This document shows, one piece after another, positions 38,418 through 50,297 of a stretch of 64,000 nucleotides of DNA. The notes under the pieces are model-generated. The model was given only the letters and a program-made list of their open reading frames with translations. It did not search any database and was not told where the DNA came from. Each line of letters starts with the position of its first letter. The first letter of the stretch is position 1. This DNA is from Favolaschia claudopus. Taxonomy: Eukaryota; Basidiomycota; Agaricomycetes; Agaricales; Mycenaceae. Position numbers and translations under genes: made by a program. The stretch covers positions 1-64,000 of the forward strand of contig JAWWNJ010000089.1 in the NCBI GenBank assembly GCA_037176885.1, given 5' to 3'.

Positions 38418-39930
38418 TCACGGCATAATTAGTAGATGCGCTCTGGAAGGGAAGGACGGCGGTACCGGATGCGATAGAAGCTCCATAGGACAAGCAATAA
38501 AAATGCCTGTTGTGACACTGATCCTGGGACTAATGAACACAGAGCTCAATGGGTCATCCATCATCATACCTCGCCAAAATTTCCCTAGTTGCTCCTCCAA
38601 GTAAACTGTCGCGATACTGCTCTTCTTCTTTTTTTGTTGCCTCCATGATTCGAGTCTTGTAAATGACGATATCGCTGATGCCCAGGGCAGATTTTGGCTA
38701 GTGTGAAATGCAAATTCACCACCACCGCGGACGAAAGAGAGAACAAAAATGCGTACGACTGGTAGGCTGAAAGAGTTGGTTAGTATCGGTAGTATTTCGG
38801 TAAGGGGGGTGGCAGGAACGTAGAATGCAGGCACCATTTCCGTCATCATATGCTAGCAGGAAGTTAAGGCGGCGCGGCGACAACGAATGCTATTTACTCA
38901 CTTACCTACATGACACTAAGCTCGAACTTAGAAGTGGGTACATCCAGCCTTCGCTCCTCCAAGTCGGCTGTCACGATACAACAATTTGTTGTCCATTTTT
39001 TCTTTCCTTGGCTCGAAGACGACTATGTCAGGCTTCAAGGTCCCCAGAGCGCAAATTGTGGAGGTTTTAGATGCAGTTGAGTCAAAATAGGTCAGAGCAG
39101 AACACAAAAAATCGGCCCAAGCAGCTCCAGGTTTCGCCGAAACAATAGTATCTGGGCGAGAGGTACGGAGGGGAGCAGTTGAGAGACAATGTGTTTTTGC
39201 CACCAACGGGATAAATTAGGGCGAGCAGACATGTTTGGACATGCTCTGCAGATACTTCCGGTGCTGAAAAGAAAAGAAAGAAATAACTATTTCAGCGAAA
39301 AGTACGGAGTCGCCTCGCCTCTCCACAGTCACGATCACCTGAATCAGACTCGGTACTCGGTGCGAGTGGGAGGCGGGGATTCTTATTGCCTGTGATACAT
39401 TGCCTTCGAACGAAGCGGTAGGAGACGTTAGGCATGATACTCGCAAGGTAGCTTCAGATTCTGCCGAAAGACATTAGCGTGAAGTACGGAGGCGCGAGAG
39501 AGCTCCGGCCACAATTGTAAATATATATCTCCGACCGTGGCGCACATGTCGGAAAGGTGTCTGTTGGAAGGACGTGAGCGATGGCGAAATTGTGGACGAA
39601 TGTCTCATACCCGAGAGAACGACACAGGCCAAGGTAGACTAGGATGGACTATGATTGATTTCGCTGTACGTAGTCCTCAGAAAGCGCTGAGATGAGGAGA
39701 GAAACCACCCTGTGCCCTCCAAGACTCTCGTCATCGAAAGAGTTCAACCTAATTTTGAAATATTCCGAGATAAGAGCCAGAATGTGACTGGTCGGGTCTT
39801 GACAAGCAGTTCCACAGGGGCTTGAGTTGAGCCGTACAGACTGGGAATTCGGTGGCGTATTGGTGGGGGATTTACCGTCACGTTTAGCAGTCGCAATGAA
39901 AACGAAGTCGAGCAGAGTCTTCCCCAAGTA
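38418..39930 (-). pseudogene. Decayed minus-strand gene remains with a duplicated segment
   Basis: Two minus-strand frames carry related peptides. In the upstream one (about 38928-39206) I read LKPDIVVFEPRKEKMDNKL followed by YRDSRLGGAKAG. In the downstream one (about 38560-38690) I read SDIVIYKTRIMEATKKEE followed by YRDSLLGGA. The DNA also aligns, for example GCTCCTCCAAGT at 38591 and 38953 followed by CTGTC-CGATAC. A further protein-like frame lies at 39649-39927 (LLDFVFIATAKRDGK). A (P/S)DIV(V/I) motif with polar follow-on is reminiscent of fungal kinase-associated or nuclease-like N-domains, but I cannot assign a family. Exons do not join into one clean gene, so decay is likely. Confidence 0.35.
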
Positions 39931-40446
39931 CGGCTTGAGTAGCTGTGAATGTCATATGCACAGTCAGCATTTTGGCGGAGAAGGAGTTATTGGTGGGTGA
40001 CGTGCAGAATCGCTGACTTATCCACTGTGGGTTGAAATGGCCCATTGCCCAAGACTGCGTGCGAGGAAGAACGCAAGCTCATGAGAAAAACATATCAGCA
40101 GAATTTGATGCTGAGGCGATGACAGCAGAGCACTGTGCGCGCTGCGGAAGCCTCCACTGGACATGATGAATCTTCGCCACAAAAGAGCGAAGCCGAAGAG
40201 CAAGCAACCTAAGCAGCGAAGCTTCCGAAGCCCGAGCACTGACTGTTGACAGACATGCGAACTTCGAGGAGCAAAGGCGGAGGGAAGCTGAGGAAGCGAG
40301 TAAAATCACCCAGAGAAACGGCTGAACGCTGGGGTCCAGTCATATAATCGTGGCTCGGGTTGGGCTCGGGGAAAGGTGGAGTGACACGTCGCCCAAGAGG
40401 TGAGCGATTAAAAAGTCCCTGACACAGGGCTCCAAAAGTTGAGCGA

Positions 40447-40463
40447 GGGGGGGGGGGGGGGGG
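40447..40463. repeat. G17 homopolymer run
   Basis: Seventeen consecutive G on the plus strand, in a region without a supported gene. The exact length may be affected by assembly error. Confidence 0.85.
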
Positions 40464-42720
40464 TCGTAATTGATCCGCCCCCAAAATAAACGCGTTGGGG
40501 AAGATCAAGAGAGATAAAAAAAGATAAGGGGATCAGTCTCCGATTCCACCCGGGTCGTCCACATTTCACCGACGGCTGCCGAATCATTGCCGAATGTCAT
40601 CAGCGTCAATCAAACATGCAAATGTGTTCCAAACATGGGGGAACGAGATAATCCGAGACCACAAGGCGATTCTTAGAGTATCAAAATGGGGGGGTAGCCA
40701 AAATCTCAGCGTTATCGGTCCGAGTTCTGAGCTACAGAAAGAAGTCGAACGGTCGAGCCAGGAAAAGCTGGTCGGCTTTATCGGATTGCCTAATTTGGGG
40801 GGGTTGTCAAAGAGCCCTGTGTCTGATCGGCCAAGATCGCTCACCTCTTGACGTCGCCCGGAGCAGATGACGCGTTCGGCACTTCCCGCCTGTTCTGATC
40901 CGTGGAACCAAATAACGAACTGTGACACTATTGTGACCCCCTGTGACGCTTTCCGGTGTAACTATGGCACTCATCCCGGCGAGCTTGACAACAGCAACGC
41001 CGTCTGAGGTATCCACCGCCAACCATCTGCTCCTGGTTAACGCTCCTGGCTATACAGCATTACTTGGCCCATGCTACGTGCAGCTCTACTAACTCTACTC
41101 TTGGTCTACGAGGATGTCAAGACGCAACGGTCAACAATAATGCTACATTCGTTTGATTACTGTATCCAACACATCCAGATTCCAGAAGATTCAAGCGCAG
41201 CTCGTAGTCACTGAAGCTTCATGCTACTGCAAGCGCATAGCATCCGACAAAACCTGATTCCCCGCATCCAATTACTACAGACGCTCCAGACCAGACCACC
41301 GACGGCTCATATAAATCAAGCACTCGTCGGCAATTTGGAAGCACATGTATGTACTGCCAAAAAGCTTTCAGTTGTGGGAGTGGGAGGGAAAGATGTCGAG
41401 TTGTCCCGAGTCTTGCATCTTGATTCACTCGGTCCTAGACATTCCGATACTCATTCTGGCTATATCATGCGCAAGCGATGTCTAAATGACAAAATTCGTT
41501 GAGCATTTTTTCGGTTGGCATTCTATACGTCAACTCGGCGAAGATGCGGGAGACAACTTGTAAGTATGCTCCTCAGATTTTGGAAATTTTCTCTCATTTC
41601 ATCTTGGGGGGCATTATGAACTTTGAAGGCTCGATGGCTCGAGGAGGTAACCGGGAGTATGGAGCGCCGCAAAATTGGACGCGCTTGGATGAATCAATCA
41701 TTCCAGACCAGGCCTCGACCTTTCTTTGGGTTTCTCTCCGCTTCGCCCTGCTTCGCCTCATGTGTCCAACTATTACCGCTATAGTTGGTTTCCTATCAGA
41801 TTTCAGGAACTGCTCAGTCCCAAGACGTGTTGGAGCCTCAAATTCGACACTGCTCTCCACCACGGAGAATCCTCCGCTCTGGCTATCCTAGGCGTCCGGC
41901 ACAGATCATGTTTTCTGTCCAATAGCTTTGTTCCTAGTTTCGTCAATCGTCCCCCCGCTCGATCTCCACTCTCGGGTATGTTCGTATCAGCCCCGACTAT
42001 CTGGCTCAAATGCGTATGGAATGTGTCAGGCAAGACATGATAAGCATTCGTGGTTCTTTTTGGTCAGTATCGGTGTCCTACTCGGCGCATACAACAATAA
42101 CAAGATTCCCTCATGCTATTGCACCAATGCGAAGTTATAAAAAATAGCGCATGTGTTGGGTATAAATTGGATGCGGGCTGGGCCGGGGACGTTCCAATTT
42201 ATTGCCCGACATTTATTCTGGGCTACATGGACGACTCTTTGGATCGAATGACGAGGAGTAAGGTTTTTGCGCATTCTCCTTCTCATCAGATTTATCGGAT
42301 GCGCACGTCTACGAACTGTAGGGGAACAAACAGTTACCTTTTTCGCCGATAACAGGACCAATAGTTTATGGTTTGCGGCAACGACGGAAGATCGGGCTTT
42401 TAACTCTTTGTTTCATTCCCGACACTATCCGTGCGTGAGTGCTGCGCGGGAGCGGGGGGAACTATAGGGAATGACTGAAGATTCATTGAAGTTGTGTTTC
42501 GATACCGGTGATATCGTAAGTCGACCTATTCGTGAGTCTTGAACCTATTGGAAGAGTTAATGAAACCATCTAAACAACCACAGACGCTCAAGATTTTTTG
42601 TCAGTGCTATCATTCACAAGGTAGCGTTGTTCGTACGTACTTGCTGAAAGCGCAATTTGTTCAAATTGATCGTCTGGAAGTGCCGCGATGCCAAGGAGCA
42701 AAGCTATGAAGGCCGCCATT

Positions 42721-42732
42721 GGACAAAAAACA
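42721..42732 (+). repeat. Left terminal inverted repeat
   Basis: GGACAAAAAACA; matches the inverse of 53316-53327 with one mismatch. The adjacent subterminal region also shares TTGCAATTCCTT with the inverted right end. Confidence 0.7.
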
Positions 42733-42749
42733 TTGCACTTTACAATCAC

Positions 42750-42935
42750 ACATTTTCCTTGATAATCATTGCAATTCCTTGATATTCCGTGTATTTCCCA
42801 CCCGTTCCTTACTATTCCCGCGAAATCCCGAAAGTTCCTAACGTTCGTCCCGACAATTCCTGAGGAATAGCAAGGAAAGCCAAGGAATCCTTAGGATCAA
42901 TTCCTGCTTATTCCTCAGGAATTCCTAAAACATTG
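42750..42935 (+). repeat. Left subterminal array of TTCCTTG-like motifs
   Basis: Repeated short motifs TTTTCCTTGATA, AATTCCTTGATA, GTTCCTTACTATTCC, AATTCCTGAGGAATA, AATTCCTGCTTATTCC, spaced roughly 15-20 bases. The same motifs appear inverted at the right end. Clustered subterminal repeats of this kind are typical transposase binding sites. Confidence 0.7.
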
Positions 42936-43145
42936 CATGTGCGTAGAATTGAGTCTTCGCTTGCTTTCGGAGTCCTTGACAATCCTCAGGAATCCTGCTG
43001 ATCGGTCCGATCGGTCTTTCGGCAGTGAACTTCGCGAGCAAGATTGCCGTACATTTGAATGCTTCAAGTACTCCGTACAAACACAAGTCGTGTCGTCCAA
43101 CTCTGTCCCTCCACACACTCACAAAAAACAAGCTCTTGAGATCAA

Positions 43146-46100
43146 ATGCGTCTAAATCTTCGGCTCCCATCTCGTGGAGCCTGCATTGTTGCCAACTGCG
43201 TGCAAACTTGTTTCGGATTCGTCGCCGAAAACCCCGATGGCACCCCGAAATATTCTGTATGTGCTTTTACACTTCACTTTGAGGACTCTTGGTTGAAGCA
43301 CTGCAGGACTTTGATAATCCGGCCGCCATTTGTTTCGTTTGCGGTCATCCTTGGCTAGTCCACGTTGTTCAAGGCGGCGACATCAGTGAACAGAACAAGA
43401 TGTTTGCCCGTGGCGGAACGGGTGATGGCCGCTGCGCCTCGTTCTTCTCGGTACGTTCAATGAGTGTTCTGAGCTTGTATTCTTTCTGATTCGAGTTTTG
43501 AAGACAACCTTCCCTTGGACTATGCGACTGACCTGTATTTGCGGCCTTCCGTGGTCAGCCCACGCTCCGCTCTCCCAGTCTTCGCCGAGGTGCGCTATCC
43601 ATCATGTCAATCACATTGTATTGATCCGTTAATTAAGCTTGCCTTCTCCCGCCTCGACCACGCCGGCTCCTGCTTCTGTCCCGTCTGTCCTGCCTTCTAC
43701 GTCGTCGACTGTGGCTCCCACAAACTTCGGAATCACTCCCCATCGCCCCGTCACTGCTTTCACCGGCTTGGCTCGACCATCGACTGCTTCCGTTCAACAA
43801 GCGCGCCAGGCTTCGATTCAAAGAAACTTGCATGGTTCTAGTGCCGGTTCTTCGAGTCTCACTGCCGCCTCGGCCATTCCGACATCTCCAAAGAAGAAGC
43901 GCAAATCTGGCCCTCCCCGTTCATACACCGATACCCCGGCTTCCGTCTCCGCGTTGCATGATTTTGCTGCAGTGAGTGCTCCGACTACGGCAACCATCTG
44001 GTGTGGTATCCTGCCAAAAGTGGTGAGTGAATATCTGGTCTGAACTTCGAGTTATTTACTGATGCATGCGTACATTCTTCCATTAGCTTGACACCTCGGA
44101 TGCTAACGATACTCTTGATCTTTCCGTGCGTTATTTCTGGAAGAGCGCGGAGGAGATTGAGAATGTGCAAACTACTCTCAAAACTGCGGGCCTAGTTTTC
44201 AACGCCGTAGTTTCGACAACCGGCCCGATTTTTGAGGATATTGAGCTCGCCTTCCGGGATCATTGTGCGACCAACAACATTGATTATGTCGCTCCATCCC
44301 TTGCCACCGCTACTCCAAGTCCCAACACAATGTCTTATGTTCTACTTGGTCCACGAGGACGGTGAGTTCGTTCTACTCGAGCTAATACCCTACTTATTAC
44401 TCCTCAATCGCAGTGCTAATGGTCGAACCTGGGTGGAGGATCCCAAGTCACTCACGCGTTTCACCTTCACTTTGCAGTCTCTCCGGAGCGCCCCATACAG
44501 TCACACTCCTAACAACCTTGGCGATGGTGTTTTCATTTTCCTTGGTGCGTCATGACATGCTATGATTATCTTGCCAAAACAGCTAACGATACATTTAAAG
44601 CTCCTCGTCATCGCAATTTATTTGCACCCATTGACTGCTTGTTCGGGCCAACCAACCGTCTCCCCGATTATGTGCTTCCCCACCGGTGCTTTGGACGACG
44701 TGTACTCTATTCAGTCGTTGCATCTCTGAGCGGAGATCCGTGCCCCGAGTGCGGGAAGGGATGTACGACGCTGACAACTCCTGCAAATGTTGAAGTTATC
44801 CGTCAAGTTTCTCCCGACATTCTCGAAGTGCTGGACAGCGATGACGAGGTATCGATACATTCCATCTCATGTTGTATCTATCACTGACTCCCGCTCGCAT
44901 CTGACTCGCGCAGTTTCCTGCGATGTTGATAGACGAGGTGATGTTGAATTGTTTGCAGTAATCACTCAACCTCTAATTTATTGCTGCTCTTCAGGATGGC
45001 CCTTACCTTAGCGACAGCAGCGGTGAATCTCGTACCGTTCCGGCAATCCAACCGCGAGCAGCGCTCACGGTACGTGTTTGTTTGGACATTCTAATCAATT
45101 ACTGACCTAGCACAGATGGTAACTCGAGCTGCGGCTCGCCAACAGTGGCAAGAGGTACTTGCTTCATCCGTTCCGATTGCATTGTGATCTGAACTTTCAA
45201 TGTAGCAGGCTGCAGCCGCCGCTGTTCCGATCTCGACTGTAGCGCTTTTTGCGCCCGGCCCACTTCTCACCTCGATCATGGAGAAAGCTCCAGTAAATGT
45301 CAAAGTAAGTTCCAGGATTCGCTTGTGTCTCTTGATCACACTCAAATTTCTTTTAGCAGCGCTCATATCTCGGCGTAAATGCTGCGGTCGATCTAACTCT
45401 CCAGCATATGCCTGGCTCTGGCGCTTTCGCTATGGCGGCTTGGCAAAATCATTTACTGATGCCGCGGGAGATGGATGACCATGTTACGATCACTGCTAGT
45501 TCGGTCGATGAGGGTGCACGAGCACTCATTGTGCTATGTCTTTGGCTCTGCTCGCGTCCCACCTCCGTCAAGTTGAAAGAACTCGTCAACGAGCAGTTCA
45601 CCTCTCCCCGACCAACCATCGAGAACGCACATCTCGGGGAGAAGGGTTTGTGGGGACTTCGTGCCAGAATGTAAGCCTGTCGATTCTGCATTCAAGCTTA
45701 GCTTAATTAGCCTATTTAAGTGAACAGGGTGTCGGTCGCGGCCCTCGCAACGAGGTGGTAGCGCGAGCAGTCAAGATACTTGTCTCTGACGGCCGCTTTT
45801 GGACTGAACGGGAAGGCTATTTAACTCTTTGCCTTCACCCTTCTCGCTCGCCTATCCCCTATCGCTTCTGCATCTCCAAAGCTACCGGTCTCATATTCCT
45901 TCTTCATTTTTTGTTCATTGGCGCTCCCCTTCCTGTGTCTCCATTCCTTTTCTATACTTTGTTCGATGGTCGGGTGATTGCTTCGAAGTTTGATGTTGAA
46001 TTTCTTGCCAACTTCATGTCGCACCATTCCCTTTCGCTAATTAAACGCATCGCTGGCGTGCCGCTGGATCAGCCTCTGTACTCTTCCACGTCCGAATACT

Positions 46101-47057
46101 GCGAGGAGTATCAGTATCTCGTCAACATTCCCGGCGTCGATGTGAGTGTTCTTTCTAGTCGACGGAGAGAATGTTCTTATCTTTATTCAGCCAAGCATGA
46201 TATCTCCTTGCCGCTCAGAGGCAGAGCATGCAGGGATCTCAGACTGCGTTGTCAGCTTTGCTCAGCTTGGAACTGTTGACATCGAGCACTATCCGGACTA
46301 CCTTGCGACAGGGGATGGTTTCAACGTTGTTGTCGAGGCTTTCGGAGGTCAAGACCGCCCTCATCACGTACTGGAGGTGAGCATTGTGCGCATACTTCAT
46401 TCCTGTCTCATTTTTTTCCAGTGGTTCGCGACACCATGCCAAGAACTTATCAAAGCTGCCTTCGATCGCCAGGTCAAGGCAGCCTCGGATATCTTGAGAT
46501 TCTTGTTCTTTGAGGAGACTAATCCCGCAGACAACCCATGGGGCGATAATCACGAGATGATTGAGCTGATCAGCCGCTTCGTCATTCACTATCTCTTGGA
46601 GCCCGGTCATCCTCACGATCCAGATAAAGTGATAGGCGCGCTGATCGACGCCGACTCCACGGCCGCTGACTCTATCTTGCGGGCTCGACTCTTTCTTTCT
46701 GTTACGACTGGATCGACTCTTCTGCCCATCACCCCTGCTGGCTTTAAAATCAAGGTTAGACTTCTCCTCTCTCGCACATTTCTCCCTCTCATGAAGCTGC
46801 GGCTTGTCTCACAGTGCCTTATAACCCATGATCATTCGGAAGAGTACCCCACCCTTGATGCGCAGGGCAATGACGACTTCGGTCCGGATGTCGTCATCGA
46901 CTTTCGCTCCTGCTTCAAGACCTTCTCTCTCACCAACAACGCTCGCCTTCGCCACCTTCTTGTCTCAGACGATGCGGAGAAGGGGAAGGACACTACTTTT
47001 GGTCGTTTCTTCCATGGCCAGCTTTTGGCTGCCTGCAACTCGTATACTTCTTCGTAG
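43146..47057 (+). CDS. Large element protein with HECT-like C-terminal domain
   Basis: About 1,020 residues from some 15 exons that I could join in phase from the ATG at 43146 to TAG at 47057. The N-terminus has two related Cys motifs in separate exons: CFVCGHPWLVH (exon 2) and CICGLPWSAH (exon 3), probably zinc-binding. A Ser/Pro/Thr-rich linker with a basic PKKKRKS follows, a likely nuclear signal. The last ~300 residues look like a HECT ubiquitin-ligase domain: LFLSVTTGSTLLP resembles the HECT FVTG-S-P strand, and SCFKTFSLTNN with LRHLL matches the T-C-F-L-L catalytic loop. The candidate catalytic Cys codon is 46911-46913. HECT enzymes take ubiquitin on that Cys and pass it to a target. 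A role in element control or host-protein turnover is inference. It is followed 138 bases later by the next gene on the same strand. Confidence 0.65.
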
Positions 47058-47194
47058 CTCTCTAGCTCTTCGTAGCTGGTACAGGGTTCCATATGTTTTA
47101 GCCGAGTGCGTTTGAAATATCTAAGCGAATTCAGGGCTCGCAACCGGTGTGAAAACTCTATGCGCTTCTTTATAAACGGTAGTAGACCGCACAT

Positions 47195-48649
47195 ATGGTG
47201 CGCGTCGGTGGTATGAGCCGACCCCCCACTCGACAGAGTCGCCGGCTCAACGGACAGTCTCCATCTCCCCCGCCACCCCTGCCACCTGAACGATCTTCTC
47301 GTGCTGACTCAAATGCGCTTCACAGCGTTAATTCTGTTGAACCTGAACACCAACGTGAGAGTAAATAATTAATCTCGCTTGATTTCGACTCTCAATTTGA
47401 TATACCAGACTCAGACTTGTATGAGGTTCAGAATGACATGGATGTGATTCAGGAGCTACCGAACGCGGAAAGTTCGATACCGTGCGTGCGAATTATATTT
47501 TGAATCAACACTCATTGCTTAGTATTACTTGAAGCAGAGAGCTTAACTTCGACGACTGGGGTGGATCACCGCCAGGGGGTGCCTTAGCTGTTTCTCTGCG
47601 CCCGGAGGATCAGGCTACGATTGATCAGTTCATGAGCGAGCCCGACTTGAGCTTCCTTGAAAACGCTCTTTCTACTTCCAGCTCCCCGCTTTACCCTTTG
47701 GCGCCAATTTCGGCAGATCCTTCTCCAAGAGAAAACTCTTATTTCAATGTTTCGCCTCATATTCACTCTCCGCGTCGATCAGGGTACAAATTTCTTTGTG
47801 CTCTATGTTTTCCCTCATGTGAGCGCATTTAATCCACATGATTCCCTTGTTTGATTTCTTTCTTCACAGCGATCCGCAGCACTCATCATTTCCCCGCCTG
47901 CGCCGTCTCCCGCACTGACACCTGCGGCAAACAGTCGTCCCGTCAGTCGCTCCACTTCAAGGACACCGCTTTCCCAATCAGCGCTAACTGTTCAGCGCGG
48001 TTTGTTCAATGTTGCTCTCTTCACTGCAGCCCTCGACTCGCATTTTCGCCAGGAAGGTCATCAGCTCGCGATGCTCATGAACAGCAAAAACTCCGATCTG
48101 CACTTCGGGGTCGGGTACACCCAAATCCGACAGCTTCTGATCATTGAGGATGTTATCACTCGTGCATCACGCATGCGGATTGCAATCCCCAACGATCTCA
48201 AAATCACCGACAGTGTCCCTCTTTGGGCCGGGTTGAATCTCTCCACTTATATGAACAACAGAACATACGCGAAGAATGCGCGCGGGACCCTGATTCATTT
48301 GCGAAATCGAAAGAACGCCAACATTGTGTCAGCGCTGTCTGCCCCCGACCAGCAGAAAGAGAACGATCTACGTCGCTTCTTGGAGGTGTGCTTTGCTCCG
48401 GATCTCGCTACAGTCGAGATGGCGGAATCCTTGAGTCGGGCCGGTTTTGGATCTCCCACTGTGATGACTATTCGGACTGGCGTTGGGCAGGTGAAGAAAA
48501 GATTGGCGCTGTATCAGTCAGGGTGTCAAAACTTCCGCAATGAGCCACTCACTAGAACGTCGGTGAATCCAACAGTTCTACGACATAATCAGATCTTGAC
48601 AGGCAGAACCAAACTCGGAACGTACCTTCGTCGGCATATAGAACAGTGA
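47195..48649 (+). CDS. Element protein of unknown function
   Basis: Roughly 400 residues, ATG at 47195 (MVRVGGMSRPPTRQSRRLNG), stop ending at 48649, several short introns (donors GTGAGAGT near 47354, GTGCGTGC near 47481). The N-terminal third is Pro/Ser-rich and acidic, with a DFDDWGG-like patch (FDDWGGSPPGG). The C-terminal ~215 residues form one long exon with a helical, basic composition. Landmarks there are RGLFNVALFTAALDSHFRQ, LLIIEDVITRASRMRIAIP, LNLSTYMNNRTYAKNARG and a final LGTYLRRHIEQ. I recognise no enzyme motif. Its position behind the HECT-like gene suggests a partner function (DNA binding or complex assembly), but that is inference. Confidence 0.55.
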
Positions 48650-50130
48650 GCGGGTCAGATTCGTCTGACAGAGTACCTCCCATTTCAATCCATGCCTCCC
48701 GGCCAAAAACGAGGTGGCCGAGGTTATGAGGGAGCTGAAGACCAACCGAGACGAGGGATGGCTCAAAAACATCGTAAAGGGTCGTGTTTTCGTCGCGGAT
48801 CCACAGATCTTCGGCGGATAACTCAACGATCTTGGCCTAGAGAATTGGTGGTGAGGTGAAGATGGAATGAAACAACGAGGACTTACTTTATACTCGTCGA
48901 CGAGGAAAGCCATTCGTTCGGGAAGCCGAGTGCGATCCTTGGCGTAGACGTGCAGCCAATCCAGGTATTTTAGCCGCTGCTGTTTAGTGGGAGCAAGATA
49001 ACCGTCGTGAAGAGCGGGTCGTAGCAGCTCCCTAGAAATTAAGTTCAACGATTTACAGGGAATTGATAATCAAATTAAATTGGCGCACTCTAAACCGGTT
49101 TCCGAGCGATGAAGGAACTGGAGATATGCTAACGCAATGCGGGCTGTGCGAGAAGGGTTGGTGAAAACCTCCGCCTCAGTCAGTTGCATGGAGAGACCTG
49201 TTGACACGGTGAGCAAGATGACAAAAAAGGATTCAACACTATCGCACCAGCCAAGAAAAACAACTCGACAACGGTGTACACCCCAATTCCGGGGAAGGTT
49301 TCGTTGTTTGCTCGCATCACCTCACATGCTAGGCCGCTCCGATCACAGTTAACGCGCTTGCGGATCCACTTCGCTAAATCCGCAAGAAAAGACCACTTGG
49401 GACTGTAGAAGTCGGGCGGAGGGGGAGGCAAGTCGCTGCGAGACTTCGCCCATTTTGGCTGGGTGTTTGATCAGCTCAAACACATTTAGAGAGAAAATAA
49501 CGCACTTGAAAAACAAGATCAGAGCTCAGGAATACCAGAACATGGTCTTCAAACACAAGTGCCAGGCCTACCCGCGCTCGCCGAACCTGGGCCAGTTCAG
49601 CAATCGATCAATGAGTTGCATATACTATCACACACCTTTTTTGTGTACAAACTTTATGGTCGATTCATAGTCCGAACGCGAACAGAACAGCGCAGAGGTA
49701 TGGGTGAGCCATTGAATCTATAGAATTCAATGAGTGAGAGAGAGGGCGAGAGGGAAACGACCATAGTTACACTGAGGTGAAGAGCTCCAAGATCCAGGAT
49801 CAACGACCGATATGTGTATGATAGATCCTTCAGTTCGAGAGTCGTAAGCGGGTCCGGATCGGCAGGTCCGGCAGCCTTGGTTGTGTGCCACATCGGAGGG
49901 TAAACAGGCCCCTGAGACAAGTTTGTGCCGCGCTTGACCGTGCAGGTGGAGTCGATTTGATAAGGCAAACCGAGGGAAGCAGGATGGTCTTTGGGAAACT
50001 TGGTCTCTTCGGCTTCAGTTGCGTCGATGTCGATGCCGAGCAGTTGGAGCTTAATACCGGCTTCAAGGAGCTCTTTGAGACGCTTCATAGCAGCCAAGAA
50101 TGACGCTTTAGATTCCCGGGTTTCGGGCAT
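48552..50130 (-). CDS. Element protein of unknown function, conserved-looking
   Basis: ATG at 50130 (MPETRESKASFLAAMKRLK). Exon 1 encodes LLGIDIDATEAEETKFPKD and PVYPPMWHTTKAAG. Following exons give IQWLTHTSALFCSRSDYES, then DLPPPPPDFYSPKWSFLAD and LAKWIRKRVN, NNETFPGIGVYTVVELFFL, LRPALHDGYLAP, LKYLDWLHVYAKDRTRLPE and RMAFLVDEYK. After a GTAAGT..CTAG intron come IVELSAEDLWIRDENTT and LYDVFEPSLVSVGLQLP. The likely stop is at 48552, which would overlap the 3' end of the convergent plus-strand gene by about 100 bases. It is divergent from the MAPR-like gene, with 167 bases between the two start codons. Family unknown to me; membrane segments are not evident. Exon borders near 49060-49650 are uncertain. 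Confidence 0.5.
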
Positions 50131-50297
50131 AGCGAGGAAAGGCAGAGACGGAGAGGAGAACTGCGAGAAGGTGGTGGGAGAAAGGAAGAAGATCAACTTC
50201 ACGTGACGGTGTGTCACCGGCTATCCGGCGCCCAGTTCCGAGTACATAAATCCTTATCTGATTTCGGCGCTCAATTCTGTCTCCTCCTCCGATCGTC

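Larger units (their letters stand above)
31638..42720. other. 11-kb gene-poor stretch of decayed sequence
   Basis: No intact gene can be supported. Contents worth naming are listed separately: a 65-bp tandem duplication at 37820, a pair of related coding-like segments at 38.4-39.2 kb, and a G17 run at 40447. An AT-rich triplet run (TAATAATAATA) lies near 32450. Several stretches have protein-like composition for 60-90 codons but no joinable exons, as expected for old transposon or gene remains. Confidence 0.5.

Noticed and set aside
42210..42240. GYMDD in a plus-strand frame, like the reverse-transcriptase active site
   Set aside because: No other reverse-transcriptase motifs, integrase or RNase H sequence before or after it, and the frame is only 79 codons; chance is sufficient.
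47995..48250. Minus-strand and alternative plus frames within the second element gene
   Set aside because: Shadows of the long exon 48002-48649, which has the better composition and ends in a clean stop.
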